DNA of 64,000 bases, from positions 17,559,704 through 17,623,703 of the forward strand of contig NC_088304.1 of NCBI RefSeq assembly GCF_032854445.1, read 5' to 3'. Shown here piece after piece: positions 20,084 to 31,470 of this stretch (positions within the stretch are counted from its first letter, which is position 1; every line of letters begins with the position of its first letter). Origin of the DNA: Liolophura sinensis. Lineage: Eukaryota > Mollusca > Polyplacophora > Chitonida > Chitonidae. A model generated the notes under the pieces. It saw only the letters and a list, made by a program, of their open reading frames with translations, was not told where the DNA came from and made no database searches. The position numbers and the translations under genes were made by a program.

Positions 20084-20508
20084 GCTTACGTTTGTTTGAC
20101 GTCACTGTGTTGGCCTGTATGCAACCTCGCCCACAGTTTTAGTGACAGGAACAAAATTCCAAGTGGAAACATGGCAGGAAATAATCCCAAAAACATGTAA
20201 ACTGTGTTTTTGATCCCAAAAATCTAAGCTCAAACAATTTGTTCTTAATTTTAATCATATCTTCTTTTTAAATTTCATTTTCAGATCTACACATGTACTT
20301 CTGCGAAAAGCGTAGTATACTCAGAGCACTCTTCAGGCTGGGAGGTAAGTTTAGTACATGACGTCATTTTCCACCAAGAATTGTCAGATGACGATTACGA
20401 GAGAGCATACTTACTAAAATAAGGAAGTTTTCACAGACATTAAATTGATGTACAGGTATTAGTCTCTCTTACTTTTAGTTATTCCAGTCCTTATTATCCA
20501 TCGAAAGG
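20084..20508. promoter_or_regulatory. Shared SART3/SNAP29 divergent promoter region
   Basis: The two start codons face away from each other over 425 bp, so both promoters must lie here or overlap the first exons. No TATA box or CpG-rich core is obvious to me. A possible 5' UTR exon of SNAP29 is bracketed by TTTTCAG at 20278-20284 and GGAG|GTAAGT at 20345, with an acceptor-like TTATTCCAG ending near 20489. Confidence 0.6.
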
Positions 20509-20757
20509 ATGTATTCGTCCAAAAACTCAAACCCGTTTTTAGACGACGACGAAATAACTGCATCGCTTTCATCTGGTAGAAGTCATACAACAAGCCATAG
20601 CGGTTATGGCCAGCGAGAGAGTTATGATCCAGTGGTTGACAGACGCGCTCAACTCAGAATGCAGATTGACGACTCGGAAGAGCGGCAGCTGGCAAGCACA
20701 CAGAGAGCCCTGGCCAGCATCTACGACTCGGAAAGAATGGGCATTGCTACGGCTGAG
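20509..20757 (+). CDS. SNAP29: SNAP29 exon 1
   Basis: Codons 1-83. It begins MYSSKNSNPFLDDDE, so the NPF endocytic-adaptor motif sits at the start, and runs into the first half of the Qb helix (ASTQRALASIYDSERMGIAT). The donor is GAG|GTAATG, phase 0. Confidence 0.96.
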
Positions 20758-23700
20758 GTAATGGAGTGTATTTGAGAGGTGTTTAGTGCCTTCTCAACTT
20801 GTCAGGTTGGGTCCAAATAGATTTCTAAGTATATTACCTCGATGGAGTTATTATAGCTTGATCGAGGTATCCAGTGGTCCTGAAATAACAGATGATTTCA
20901 TCAGTCCTAATCATGCGCTACTAATCGCAACCCAACAATAAAAACAACACACACTGATCAAGTCGAAAAGTGATGAGCCACGCCATAAAAAAATGATACC
21001 TACCATTGCCTTTAGGAAATATTTACTTACGTATATCTACTAAAACAACCCTAAAAATGATTTTATTCACAGCCTGGTAGTAATATTACAACCTGGTATT
21101 AATGTAATACGAGTCGACATTTCAGCAATCTCGCAAGTTCTCACAGATAGATACATGACAGGGTGGGGGCTCTCGTAAAGTAACACTGCGGCTAAGAGAT
21201 TAAATCTGTTACCAAGTCAAAATGCTATAAGGATTCCTTCGTCGCCATTTGACTTGAAAAATTGTTAACTACGATGTTAAACCCCAAGCACTCACTCACT
21301 CACTGAGTCAAAATGTTGTTGAAATCCGTAGAAATCTTCTCTCTTGTCTAAATGACTTTGTTTAGTCATTATGAGCTGGGTGTATGATATAGGCAAAGCC
21401 TAAGTGCGCACACAACGCATTACTTAGCCTAATGAATTATAGACATTGTGTGCTAACATTACAATGTGTTCATTATTCTATGGGTTACTCTAATAAACAG
21501 TGTATGAGTATTATTATTAGGAGCTTGATCTTTTCTGTGATACCTAGCTCTTTCTTACCTGATAAGATAGCCTCTAGTTTTTCCCAAAGACCCACTGAAT
21601 ATATACCTTTACCCTGATAAGGTATTCTGGAGATATACATACTTGATGTACATCAGAGGTCTACCACTGAGATGTAATGTATCTGATCTGAGGTGGGTTT
21701 GAGGTATACTTGAGGTGTATATGAGGTATACTGAAGGTGTGTCTGAGGTACTGTCAGTTATGAAAATTAATACCTCATGTATACAACTCAGTTGTACTCT
21801 CGGTGTACCAGAGTTATAGCTAAGGTATATGCTGATAGCCAAGGTGGATGAACGCGGTGTAACTCACATTTAAAGGAGAAGAAAACATAAAAATGATACC
21901 AAGATCAGATGAAAGCGTGTCAAAAGTTATTTGCAAATATGATCTTTAATATTTTTTTGGATTTTTTTTTTCAAGAGAAAAGGGTATTTGAAAAAAAATA
22001 TGACCCAAATTGAGGTTTAATACATTTGTTAGCTGAAAAGAACAAATTCTAGTTCAAAAATATTTATTAAACCTGTGTTACATCTTCATTTCTGACATTA
22101 TTAAACAAAGACTATAAATACCCCAAAAACGGTGATGCCAAATACCCACCATGCAAAAATTATTTTCACGTGTCTTTTTCTCCTTAAGGAAAAGCTGAAA
22201 AAAATGGTGAAGACCACATTTAGAATAACTTTTTGCACTCTTTCATTGGAACTCTGTCATTTTTATGTTTTCTCCGCCTTTAACACACTGTTTTCACTTT
22301 TATTTTGATACACCTGGTATTGGCTGTATATATTATAGATCAAGTTGAAAGGTTGTAAGTTCAATGCATTGTTTACAGTAGATCTATCCATAAATCTCAT
22401 CTGGTTTACAACAACATTGACATAGATTTACATGAGGGTTTCTAGCTGTTGATCAAAATTTAGTGCTACTCTTTTTCTGTGCAATTTAGAGCTTTTCATG
22501 TGCCTACACATTACAAATTCTACCCCAGGAAGCATCAGTCAGTACATAAGTGGGTTTGTTGTCCCATAGCCAAGACATGCAAATGTTAGGGGCAGCCATC
22601 TGGACTAATCAAGGGGAAAATATATTCATGCTCTCTGATTGGTGAACATTTACAAAAAAAAATGGGAAATCAGTATAGGTTGAGGCAAAGGTTCTTATTT
22701 ATTTAGTTAACAAACATTTTTTTTTTGCACATGCACAAACATATATAATCTTGTAGTCACCATTTGTTTGAAGTGAAATGTCTAAATCTGATGTCTTATT
22801 TTAAGCCCTTCCAAGTGGCTGAGGTGTAGCTGAGGGACATGATCACTTAATTTTTCAAAACTCTTAAAGTGTCTAAGGTGTACGAGGAGTACATCATTCT
22901 TTTTTTTTTTTTTAACTTTCAAAATTTCTGAGTAATACCTGAGGTATACATGTGTCATTATCTCATTATCTCATATTCAAAAAGTCTTCTGTTCCCGAGA
23001 TTTGTCTAGACATATGACTGAGGTATACTTTGGGTACACCTCATCTATACCTCACACTGGGGTGTATATGAGGTGTTCGCCCAAATACACCTCATCTATA
23101 CCTCAGACTGAGGTGTACACCTCAAGTCTATAAGGGGGCTGGCTGTTGGAGTCCTTTAAAGTGAAATATGGTAATCACGTTAAGGGTTAAAGGGGTTTTT
23201 TTTCATGTTACGCCACCCATATTAGGAGTATCCTTGATATATGTGAGTACTCATGATGTTTGAAACAAATTTTCAAATTTATGCTTGACTAGTTATCTGA
23301 TGTGTGTTTTACGCTGCACTCAAGAATATTTCACGTGTACGACAACCGCCAGCGTTACTATGAAACATAACCAGCAGGTCTACAGAATGGAGCTCTGAGC
23401 TGCTTTTAATACACACGTTGAGAATTTTTTCCCTTCATAATCAAAACTGTTTTTTTATTTTTTATTTCCTAATTATGAAAACACCTTTTCCTTCAGCTGA
23501 GAGGAGGAAGCAGAAATTAAAGTAAAATAGGGCCTAGTGTAGTCAGTAAAATTCCAAAGTTTCTAGATTACAGCTTTTCCATCTGCTTAACATCATAATG
23601 GGTGGAATATTTTTCTGAAATAATTACGAAAACAGGAAAAAAAAAAAAATTATCCATGTACAAATACATCATGAATTTTTCTCCTTTGATGTTAGATAAT

Positions 23701-26339
23701 TTTCTTTTATAATTGAAATCTACTTAGTATTTCAGTTATACTCCATAAGTGCCAACCCAAGACATTAATTTACCTTCTTGTCGATCCTCGATAACCTTTC
23801 TGATCTGCAGCATTGGAATTTGAAACCGAGGTGGTAGATCCAGAGTCAGTCCTGGGTTGGGTCACACCTAAGATCTTAGAACAGGAAGTTGTAGCTTCCT
23901 TTGCTTGGCATTCAACATTAAGGTGATAGTGCAATGACTTGTTCACCCATATTGATCAGTATAGTGGCTCGAGTGGGGCTGCTTACTTGCCTTTGGTAAG
24001 TCGTCTCAGTGAAGTAGCACTAGATAAAAGAGCGGTGAAAATCCGCCCTGCAACAAGGAGGCACATTACATGCACTTAATGGGCTCCTTCGTCATCATAT
24101 AACGGAAAAATTGTAAAGTTGGAAGTTAGGTCGTAAAAAAGCAGTCACTCGCTCATCACAAACAGGCATTGCGCTAGCTCCGTGTAAAAGTGTCCCTGTA
24201 AACATGGATAACAGGCAAACATCATGGTGTAATTTAACAGTGTCCTTGTCTGTGTTTATTGTCACATCCTGACTAAATCATGTGATCCGTAAGAGATATA
24301 GAAAAATGTCGGGTTGAAGGATCCATAACATATGTTAACCATAAGTTATTGAGAATGCAGTTAAAATGTTTTTTACATTTCTTGGTCAAGCCTTTATGGT
24401 CATGATTTTTTTTTCCATAATATAAATGGATTCATTCTGTGGGAATTCGTCAGACCTGCATGCATACACATAACATGTACTAAGTGAACAAAATCTGGGA
24501 ATACCATGTCCATAGCTTTAAGAATAGGAGGCCGTGTATATTCTAATGTAATAAGAAAATGAGTTTGTGTGTGACCCTTTTTACTGAAAGCCAGACCGAT
24601 TCCTAGGGTTTTGGTTTACGGGATTCATGACTTGAGCTGTAAATCTGAGTGGGTGGTACAGGATTAAAGATGTGCTGATGGAGTAGAAATTTAGACTTTG
24701 TAGTTTCAAAGTTTTAAAGCAAATCACTACACTGATTTTGTTTTCAGGAACTTGTCAGACAAGGCGAGCAGCTGGACAATATTGAGAAGAAAAACGATGA
24801 GATGAGTGACATGATGACTACCTCTCAGAAACATTTAAACAGTATCAAGAGTGTGTTTGGTGGCTTCAAGAACTGGTGGTCAGGTGGTAAGAAATCTCAC
24901 CCAGAAACCGAGCAGCCCAGACAGAGTAAGCTGAGAGAAACGGTAGAGAGAGAGAGGCAGTCGGGTCCTCACCCAGCCTTGAAGTTAAAAAGTGAGGACG
25001 GACGAGGCTTTTACGACAATGACGAAGATTTGGACAGCCGTTTTATGGCAGGGTCGAGAGTCAGCAGCCAAACACAGCGACACAATGGGCCAATGCTACA
25101 GAAGGTTACAAACAGTGAAAAGGAAAAGCGATTAGAGAAGAATTTAGGTAAGTTTGATATCTGATACCTGTACCCTGATACATCCATACATACAAGTACA
25201 ATTGATAGATGATGATGATGACCTACCATGCCTACATGTATGTAGGAAGGCCGATCAAGGAAACTGCATTCCCATTATTACCATTAGAGTCAGATAATGT
25301 GTGCATTTCCAGCATGGAAATACAAATTCACCCAGACTCTCTATCAGGCCCTTGGCCAATGGGTTGACCTCAAATGTTTGAATCCAGCCACCCCTGTCTC
25401 TACTGCAAGTAGAGGTGTGTCATTTACCTGTTAGTGTACATGTAACTGATGAAAGTTGATGGTTAAGGGTTTATTCCATGAACTCCCCCCATAAGCCTCA
25501 CAGCACTCGCACTCCACCCATAAGCCTCACTGCACTCACACTCCACCCATAAGCCTCACTGCACTCACACTTCACCCATAAGCCTGACAGGACTCACCCT
25601 TCACCCATAAGCCTCACTGCACTCACACTCCACCCATAATCCTCACTGCACTCACACTCCACCCATAGGCCTCACTGCAGTCACACTCCACCAATAAGCC
25701 TCACTGCAGTCACACTCCACCCATAAGCCTCGCTGCAGTCACACACCACCCATAAGCCTCACTGCAGACACACTCCACCCATAAGCCTCACTGCAGTCAT
25801 ACAGTGTATATGCAGTGAAGAATTCTTCAATATGGTGTTGAGCACTGATCTATCAGTCAGCTAAAAGTATGGATTGACTCTAAATATAGTACAAAAGGTA
25901 CAAGTCAGTGCATAAACATAGGAAAGTTAGAAACAGTGCTTGTGAAACATAAAAGTATGTGTCTGTGAGGAGAGATGTGTATAATTAGCAGGAATCTACA
26001 TGTAGGTGACTAAATACACTGTGAATAAATGCTGTCAAGAATGAAAATATCCTTTTTGGTACATACTTGTGATAGTTACAATGCCCTTTAAGGGATCTGT
26101 CCTACAGTGCACACTATTCGGTGTCATTTTTTATGTCTTGTGTGTACATGTATGTTCTTTCTCATTTTGTAGATATGATGTCTGATGGAATGTCAAAATT
26201 AAGGATGTTGGCAATGAACCTCGGGGATGAGATAGACACACAAAATGACCAGTTAGACAGGATCAATACCAAAGTGGACAAAAATGAGACACTTTTGGAC
26301 AACCAGAATGCACAAATGAGGAAAATTCTTTACAAGTGA
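20509..26339 (+). CDS. SNAP29: SNAP29, Qbc-SNARE (complete, three exons)
   Basis: SNAP29 supplies the Qb and Qc helices of SNARE complexes, notably with syntaxin 17 and VAMP7/8 in autophagosome-lysosome fusion and in endosomal traffic. The exons 20509-20757, 24748-25147 and 26173-26339 join in phases 0 and 1 to a 271-residue protein (human 258). It has an N-terminal NPF motif (NSNPFLDDDE) and a Qb SNARE motif around residues 60-120 with the zero-layer Gln at 88 in VRQGEQLDNI. The conserved SQKHLNSIKSVFGGFKNWW follows, then a charged linker without the Cys cluster of SNAP25. The C-terminal Qc motif has the zero-layer Gln at 240 in EIDTQNDQLDRI. The protein ends at KILYK. It is divergent from SART3 and convergent with the ABR gene. 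Confidence 0.97.
20758..21164. other. SNAP29 intron 1, 5' part
   Basis: AT-rich intron with no gene or recognisable element. Confidence 0.6.
21165..21303 (+). mobile_element. SINE family 2, 3' fragment
   Basis: It has CCTTCGTCGCCATTTGACTTGAAAAATTGTTAACTACGATGTTAAACCCCAAG followed by a CACTCACTCACTCACTG tail. A phrase of this kind ending in (CACT)n is common in molluscan genomes as I remember them. It lies in SNAP29 intron 1. Confidence 0.65.
21610..21845. repeat. Degenerate TGAGGTATA-rich cluster
   Basis: Many near-copies of GAGGTATAC, GAGGTGTAT and GAGGTA are spaced 9-15 bp apart. A related cluster in both orientations lies at 22905-23125. It is intronic in SNAP29. Confidence 0.6.
21872..22283. 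mobile_element. MITE-like element, AGGAGAAGAAAA terminus, copy 2 (different interior)
   Basis: The left end TTAAAGGAGAAGAAAACATAAAAATGA is inverted at the right as TCATTTTTATGTTTTCTCCGCCTTTAA, a ~27-bp TIR with TTAA at both ends. It is non-coding and lies in SNAP29 intron 1. Confidence 0.82.
22905..23125. repeat. TACCTCA/TGAGGT inverted cluster
   Basis: Runs such as CACCTCATCTATACCTCA alternate with GAGGTGTATATGAGGTGT, so the segment can fold on itself. It pairs with the one-orientation cluster at 21610-21845. Confidence 0.55.
23300..23370 (-). mobile_element. SINE family 1 tail fragment
   Basis: GTGTTTTACGCTGCACTCAAGAATATTTCACGTGTACGACAACCGCCAGC matches the 3' end of the family and then degrades. 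Confidence 0.75.
23800..24165 (+). mobile_element. SINE family 2, longer diverged copy
   Basis: The stretch from TTGGGTCACACCTAAGATC through AGAACAGGAAGTTGTAGCTTCC to CTCCTTCGTCATCATATAACGGAAAAATTGTAAAGTTGGAAG, with a CAGTCACTCGCTCA tail, is colinear at its 3' end with 21165-21303. The 5' limit is uncertain. Confidence 0.5.
24748..25147 (+). CDS. SNAP29: SNAP29 exon 2
   Basis: Codons 84-217. It follows TTTTGTTTTCAG and starts ELVRQGEQLDNIEKKND, completing the Qb helix and the SIKSVFGG block. The polar linker contains RLEKNL at its end. The donor is TTAG|GTAAGT, phase 1. Confidence 0.96.
25483..25798. repeat. 29-bp tandem repeat, about 11 copies
   Basis: The unit is CACTCCACCCATAAGCCTCACTGCACTCA with substitutions. 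It lies in SNAP29 intron 2. Confidence 0.93.
26173..26339 (+). CDS. SNAP29: SNAP29 exon 3
   Basis: The codons from the split Asp at 217 to the stop follow TTTTGTAG. It encodes DGMSKLRMLAMNLGDEIDTQ and the rest of the Qc helix, with TGA at 26337-26339. Confidence 0.96.
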
Positions 26340-27265
26340 TACTTCACTGCTGTGCATCTCATTGGACTAGTGTGATTACGCCATCTTAGCTTCTGGCCTG
26401 TAACAATTTAGCGCAAAGATCATAGTGTGAGGTTTGCTACGTGCAGAACAAGCCTATATGGAAAAACATCCAAAACATCCAGAAAAACTAGGGTCGGTCA
26501 GTCCAGACATCATTTTTATGCACCCCTCTACAAGGTTGGAGGGGGAGGTATACTGGAATCACGCTGTCTGTCCATTTCGTTGATGTATCTCTGCCTAAAC
26601 TACTGCACCGATTTTGATGACAGTTACCATACCATTTGTCTCTTATCTGAACTTCTTACTGCCACATTTCTCCATTCAGACTGGTTGTACCAGCAGTGCA
26701 ATCAACCAAGACCATTAATGGTCCATGAAGCAATTTGTGCGTAGCCAAACTAAGCAACCTGACATCCTGTCAATTCTTTTAAGAATTTCTTTCTTTTGTT
26801 TGTTGAAATGTTGGGGGATGGAGGTAGGGATATTTCTGAAATCTGGATTCTAGTTTATTCTGGCTAATGAAAGACAGCGATTAACATGGAGAGAAAAAAC
26901 TTTTCATTTTTAAAAATTTTATCAAAAGACCAATAAATTTAGAGTATGAAAACCCCCTCCCCCCATCCTCTTTTTTTTTTTTTTTTTTTTTTTTAAGGGT
27001 CTGTTGGATTAACCCCAAAATACATACTTTTGATGATTAGATGGTTAGATGACAAATTTGCAGCAGATCGTATATATGTGTTGGGATTATTATACACTCT
27101 ATCTGTTACCCATTGTATCATGTACAGTTTGTACTTGGGTATTAACATGATAAGATGTCGTCCATCTTTTCATTACATATATGTGCATGCATATGCATAT
27201 AATATAGAGTTTAATGAACTGTCAAGCAAGCTGTCCAAAGGAAGGAAAAAAAGGAATAGTTGTGC
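26340..27265. other. SNAP29 3' UTR and downstream sequence
   Basis: Starts after the SNAP29 stop. A candidate poly(A) signal AATAAA lies at 26932-26937. A T-run of over 20 bases is near 26972. I see no other gene. Confidence 0.5.
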
Positions 27266-27410
27266 ATGTAGATGGTTAATGTGCATGTGTAAATACATGT
27301 AGATGCTTAATGTGCATGTGTAAATACATGTAGATGCTTAATGTGCATGTGTAAATACATGTAGATGCTTAATGTGCATGTGTAAATACATGTAGATGCT
27401 TAATGTATAG
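27266..27410. repeat. 31-bp tandem repeat, 4-5 copies
   Basis: The unit is GATGCTTAATGTGCATGTGTAAATACATGTA. It is intergenic, downstream of SNAP29. Confidence 0.93.
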
Positions 27411-28244
27411 ATGTATATATTTTATCAATGATTTCACACAGAATGGTAACACATTCAAGCTAGTGTACATGCAAGAATAATGCAGTCTTTTGGCAGTAAA
27501 ATAATTGCTGTGTTGCATACAAATGTAGGAATGTAAATGTAGGAATGTATTGTTGGGGTGGCTTAACTTGAACGCTTTTTACACTTTACTCGGTAATTCC
27601 CACAGATTGTCAGAATGTACAATATCGCAAGGCTCAGCATAAATGGATTTGAAATAAGAAAACAAACAACAACAGGATACTATGCTGTTTATTTTGACAG
27701 CCTTTGAACAGCAGCTTTTAGAGGTATAAGATGACCAGTCCACTTGGCACACCATCAAGTATGACTGTATCAAAATCAGAATATATGCTGGTACATCTTG
27801 ATTCAAAATTGTCAGCCATTGTGTATTTTGAAAATAAGATCTTCAGCCATGCCATTCTGTGCCCATGGGTTTTAGTTTTATAATGTTTGATGTCACATCA
27901 TTCTGACTGACCATTTCTACCATTGATTTTGAAAACTTTAGTTGTGGTGCACCGGTAACTACATGTATGTTCCGTTCAGGACTAGATTTTCCTGTCAAAC
28001 CCGGATCAAATTTACTGCAGGTTATAAATCAATACAGGTAGATTCTGTGCTGTATCTGCCTCTCTGCCTCATTGTCATGTGACTGAAAAAGCATGAAAAA
28101 TACATACGTGTACATATACATACTTTACAGTGGGTAGTGCATGTACTTCATCAGCGACACTTCTGGTGATTCATTCTAAAAAAAAAAAAACTGTACAAGA
28201 TTAAAATCACCATGTCACATGCCTGTATTCTTAAATACTTTCTT
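27411..28244. other. Intergenic, nothing recognised
   Basis: AT-rich sequence with a short AGGAATGTAAATGT duplication near 27530. No coding or RNA gene is supported. Confidence 0.6.
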
Positions 28245-28412
28245 TATTCTCCGGCCGTACGTGGGAAGGTCTGCCAGCAACCTTCGGATGGTCGTGGGTT
28301 TCCCGCGGGCTCTGCCTGGTTTCCGCCCACTATGATGCTGGCCGCCGTCGTATAAGTGAAATATTCTTGAGTACGGCATAAAACACCAATCAAATAAATA
28401 AATTAAATTTTT
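28245..28412 (+). mobile_element. SINE family 1, head-less copy
   Basis: It has CTCCGGCCGTACGTGGGAAGGTCTGCCAGCAACCTTCGGATGGTCGTGGGTTTCC, TGGTTTCCGCCCACTATGATGCTGG and TATAAGTGAAATATTCTTGAGTACGGCATAAAACACCAATCAAATAAATAAA. It is in family-sense orientation. Confidence 0.92.
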
Positions 28413-29639
28413 TCTTATCTATTCCAATAAATCCCAACATGCTGAAGGTATTAGACTTTACAGCCATTTTCAGTACATGTATGCATGGGCGTTAGGGTAG
28501 AGAAATGCTAAATATGCACTATGAATTAATGTCCTCAGTGAGAGAAACGCAGATTGAATTGGTTGTGATTTTAAACTATTCAGTATTTTACATGTGATAT
28601 GCATGTAGTCGAAACATTGTATCAGATCCATAATATCCAAATGTTAGGTTTTCCTGGGGGACATGTTGCAACCGTATGGCAGAGATGTTTGTCTTTGAAT
28701 CATCTGACAGACACTTTGTGTTGGTTCATTCCATCTTTGTAGACATGGTACAGATGGTTTTTTTTGGTTTTTTTCACACACTCTTGTCTCCACTATTCAT
28801 GGGGCCTTGCTTCGACAATTAGAAGTTGACATTGTCCATATAGGGCTCAATAGATGCTTTCAAATGCATTTAATTGCTGTCATGCTACCAAAAAGTTGTA
28901 CTCACTGATCTGATTTTGCAGATGCAGATCTGCGCTTCACTTGTGGAAAAGTTAATCAGTGTGCACTCTGGTTTCCTCTACACAAAATGATCGCTGTTGC
29001 ATATTGCATGCTTTTGGAATACAGCATAAAACACTAATCCATCAAAGACATCAACATTTCATGATATTATTTACGCACTGGTATTCCGTGTGTATAACTG
29101 TATTTATGCCCAGAGTCCATTTTGTGTTTTATAAATATCAAGAAATATATTTAATAGCATGTGTATTAAAACTGTTAAGTGTTATGGTTTTCACATTTCT
29201 TACCTTTATTTAGCTTACCTTGTAAGCAATATTTTCACATGTATAATTGTTATGTCTTATTACATACGGTGTTGAATAGTAAAGAGCTTAGTACACGTGT
29301 CTGTGCATCAGAGCTTTTGTTTTCTATAACCAGCAAATACTTAGTTTTATCATGCTCCACGAAACAATGGATCATAGACTGAATTTGTAGCCGTAGTGTA
29401 GCAACACGAAAACATTGCCATGGTATGTAATCAGTCAGTAAACTTAGTGTGCAATTGATGTGTAAAATGGACAGTATAAGCAAGTCCTTGCAGTTTGTAC
29501 CTGTATGTAAATGCATGTACACATTTTCATGTGAATTTGCTTCTTTTATTTAAAACAAAAAATTTTCTCCGATGTATTGTACATGCATGTATCATGTACA
29601 TGTGTATATATGTTATATTTGTACATTATAACATAGCTG
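28413..29639. other. Intergenic, nothing recognised
   Basis: AT-rich, with a possible SINE family 1 tail remnant near 29013-29040 (ATACAGCATAAAACACTAATC). No gene is supported. Confidence 0.55.
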
Positions 29640-29713
29640 TATGTATGTGTGTATGTATGTGTGTGTGTGGTTGTATGTGTGTGTATGTGTGTGCGTGCGT
29701 GCGTGCGTGCGTA

Positions 29714-29750
<37 letters not shown>

Positions 29751-29836
29751 ATGTAATGTATGTATGTATGTGTGTATGTGTGTGTGTATGTATGTATGTG
29801 TGTATGTGTGTATGTATGTATGTATGTATGTATGTA
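29640..29836. repeat. GT/GTAT/GTGC microsatellite cluster
   Basis: Interleaved (TG)n, (TATG)n and (TGCG)n runs produce artefactual open frames on both strands. Confidence 0.97.
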
Positions 29837-30334
29837 TGGTTGCTGCCTGGTCAGGCTGTCAGAGACCACAAACCCTGGCTGGAACAACAAGATCATTCAA
29901 ACTGAGCGAGCTCACTGAACTCTGTCTTTACCTCAGGAACTCTGTCAATTACCATTTATGGCTTGATGTTTTTAACTCAAACAAATTGCCCACTGTCATG
30001 TTAGTGCAGTGTAAAGTACAGTACATATACCTGTAGATTACAAGTAAATAGATTTGTGTATTCATGAAACACATGTAGCATGGGAATGATTGTTTATGTG
30101 AGGTATAATGCTAAGGTGACATTCAGCAGGATCAAATTCATGGGTAATTTATGATTGTTGATTTTTTGTTCTTTTCAATGTGCAACACCTAGCTTGTGCT
30201 TCAGTATTCATATTTGGAGGGGAGAAGATTTAAATTAATATATAAACTACAGAACTGGTATTAAAGAAATCCTATTCATACTCTATTTAATCATGTTGTT
30301 GTTGTTTGGTCTTTGTACCTGCTGACCTGATATC

Positions 30335-30558
30335 GTCATGTTGCTGGCACAGTACATGCCTGCTCGTTACATGAATGTTCATATATCTGGAATTCACAGT
30401 CTTTGTGAATGTCAAACCAGACAACCATGTATATGTACTGCTTTGTCGTCATATTGCTTGCACTGTACTTGCCCACTCGTTACAGTGAACGTTCATATAT
30501 CTGGAGTTCACGGTCTTTGTGAATGTCAAACCTGACAAACATGTGTATGCACTGCCTA
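30335..30558. repeat. Two-copy ~112-bp tandem duplication
   Basis: Both copies share GTCATnTTGCT, ACTCGTTACA (or GCTCGTTACA), GTTCATATATCTGGA, GTTCACGGTCTTTGTGAATGTCAAACC and CTGACAA. Confidence 0.85.
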
Positions 30559-30944
30559 GATATTTACTAAATGGAAATCTGAGATATTTAATACACTGTT
30601 ATCTGGGAATCTGCTGAACGGCAGCTCAGCATCTGAAAATTAATAACAGTTCATTTTGCCATGGAAACACTGGCATTTGCTTGAATTAGGGGAAATAACT
30701 AAATTTATCAACTGGGGAAAAGGCCTTGGCCAAGTTGTTATTAAAAGTGCTTGTCTCAATACATAGGACACACGAGGTACAAGTTTACATGTCTATGTGT
30801 GGACAGTAAATATATAGATTCTGCGGCCTTCACTATAGCTGTTTTTTAAGTGCGCAGTTTATAGTTTTCTGAAGACCATTAATTTTGTCTTCCTTCAGCT
30901 GTGTTTTATGATGTGCATATCTGTCCATCATACATGGGAAGGTT

Positions 30945-31470
30945 CATCAGGTACACATGTACCTTTAGACCAGCCTACCAGGTACCCTGATGGTGGTGTT
31001 GTGTCAGGGTAAAACAGTCACGTACAATGTACATGTACCTTCAGACAAGCCTACCAGGAACCCTGATGGTGGTGTTGTGGCAGGGTAAGACAGTCAGGTA
31101 CAATGTACATGTACCTTTAGACAAGCCTGCCAAGAACCCTGATGGTGTTGTTGTGTCAGGGTAAGACAGTCAGGTACAATGTACATGTACCTTTAGACCA
31201 GCCTACCAGAAACCCTGATGGTGGTGTTGTGTCAGGGTAAGACAGTCAGGTACAATGTACATGTACCTTCAGACAAGCCTGCCAGGAACCCTGAAGGTGG
31301 TGTTGTGTCAGGGTAAGACACAGTCAGTTACAATGTACATGTACCTTTAGACCAGCCTGCCGGGACCCTGATGGTGCTGTTGTGTCAGGGTGAGACACAG
31401 TCAGTTACAATGTACATGTACCTTTAGACCAGCCTACCAGGGACCCTGATGGTGCTGTTGTAGAATATAC
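30945..31470. repeat. ~76-bp tandem repeat, about 7 copies
   Basis: The unit is CATGTACCTTTAGACCAGCCTACCAGGAACCCTGATGGTGGTGTTGTGTCAGGGTAAGACAGTCAGGTACAATGTA. It shares CATGTACCTTCAGACC and TGTCAGGGTAAGACA with the following 78-bp array, so the two are probably related. Confidence 0.92.
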
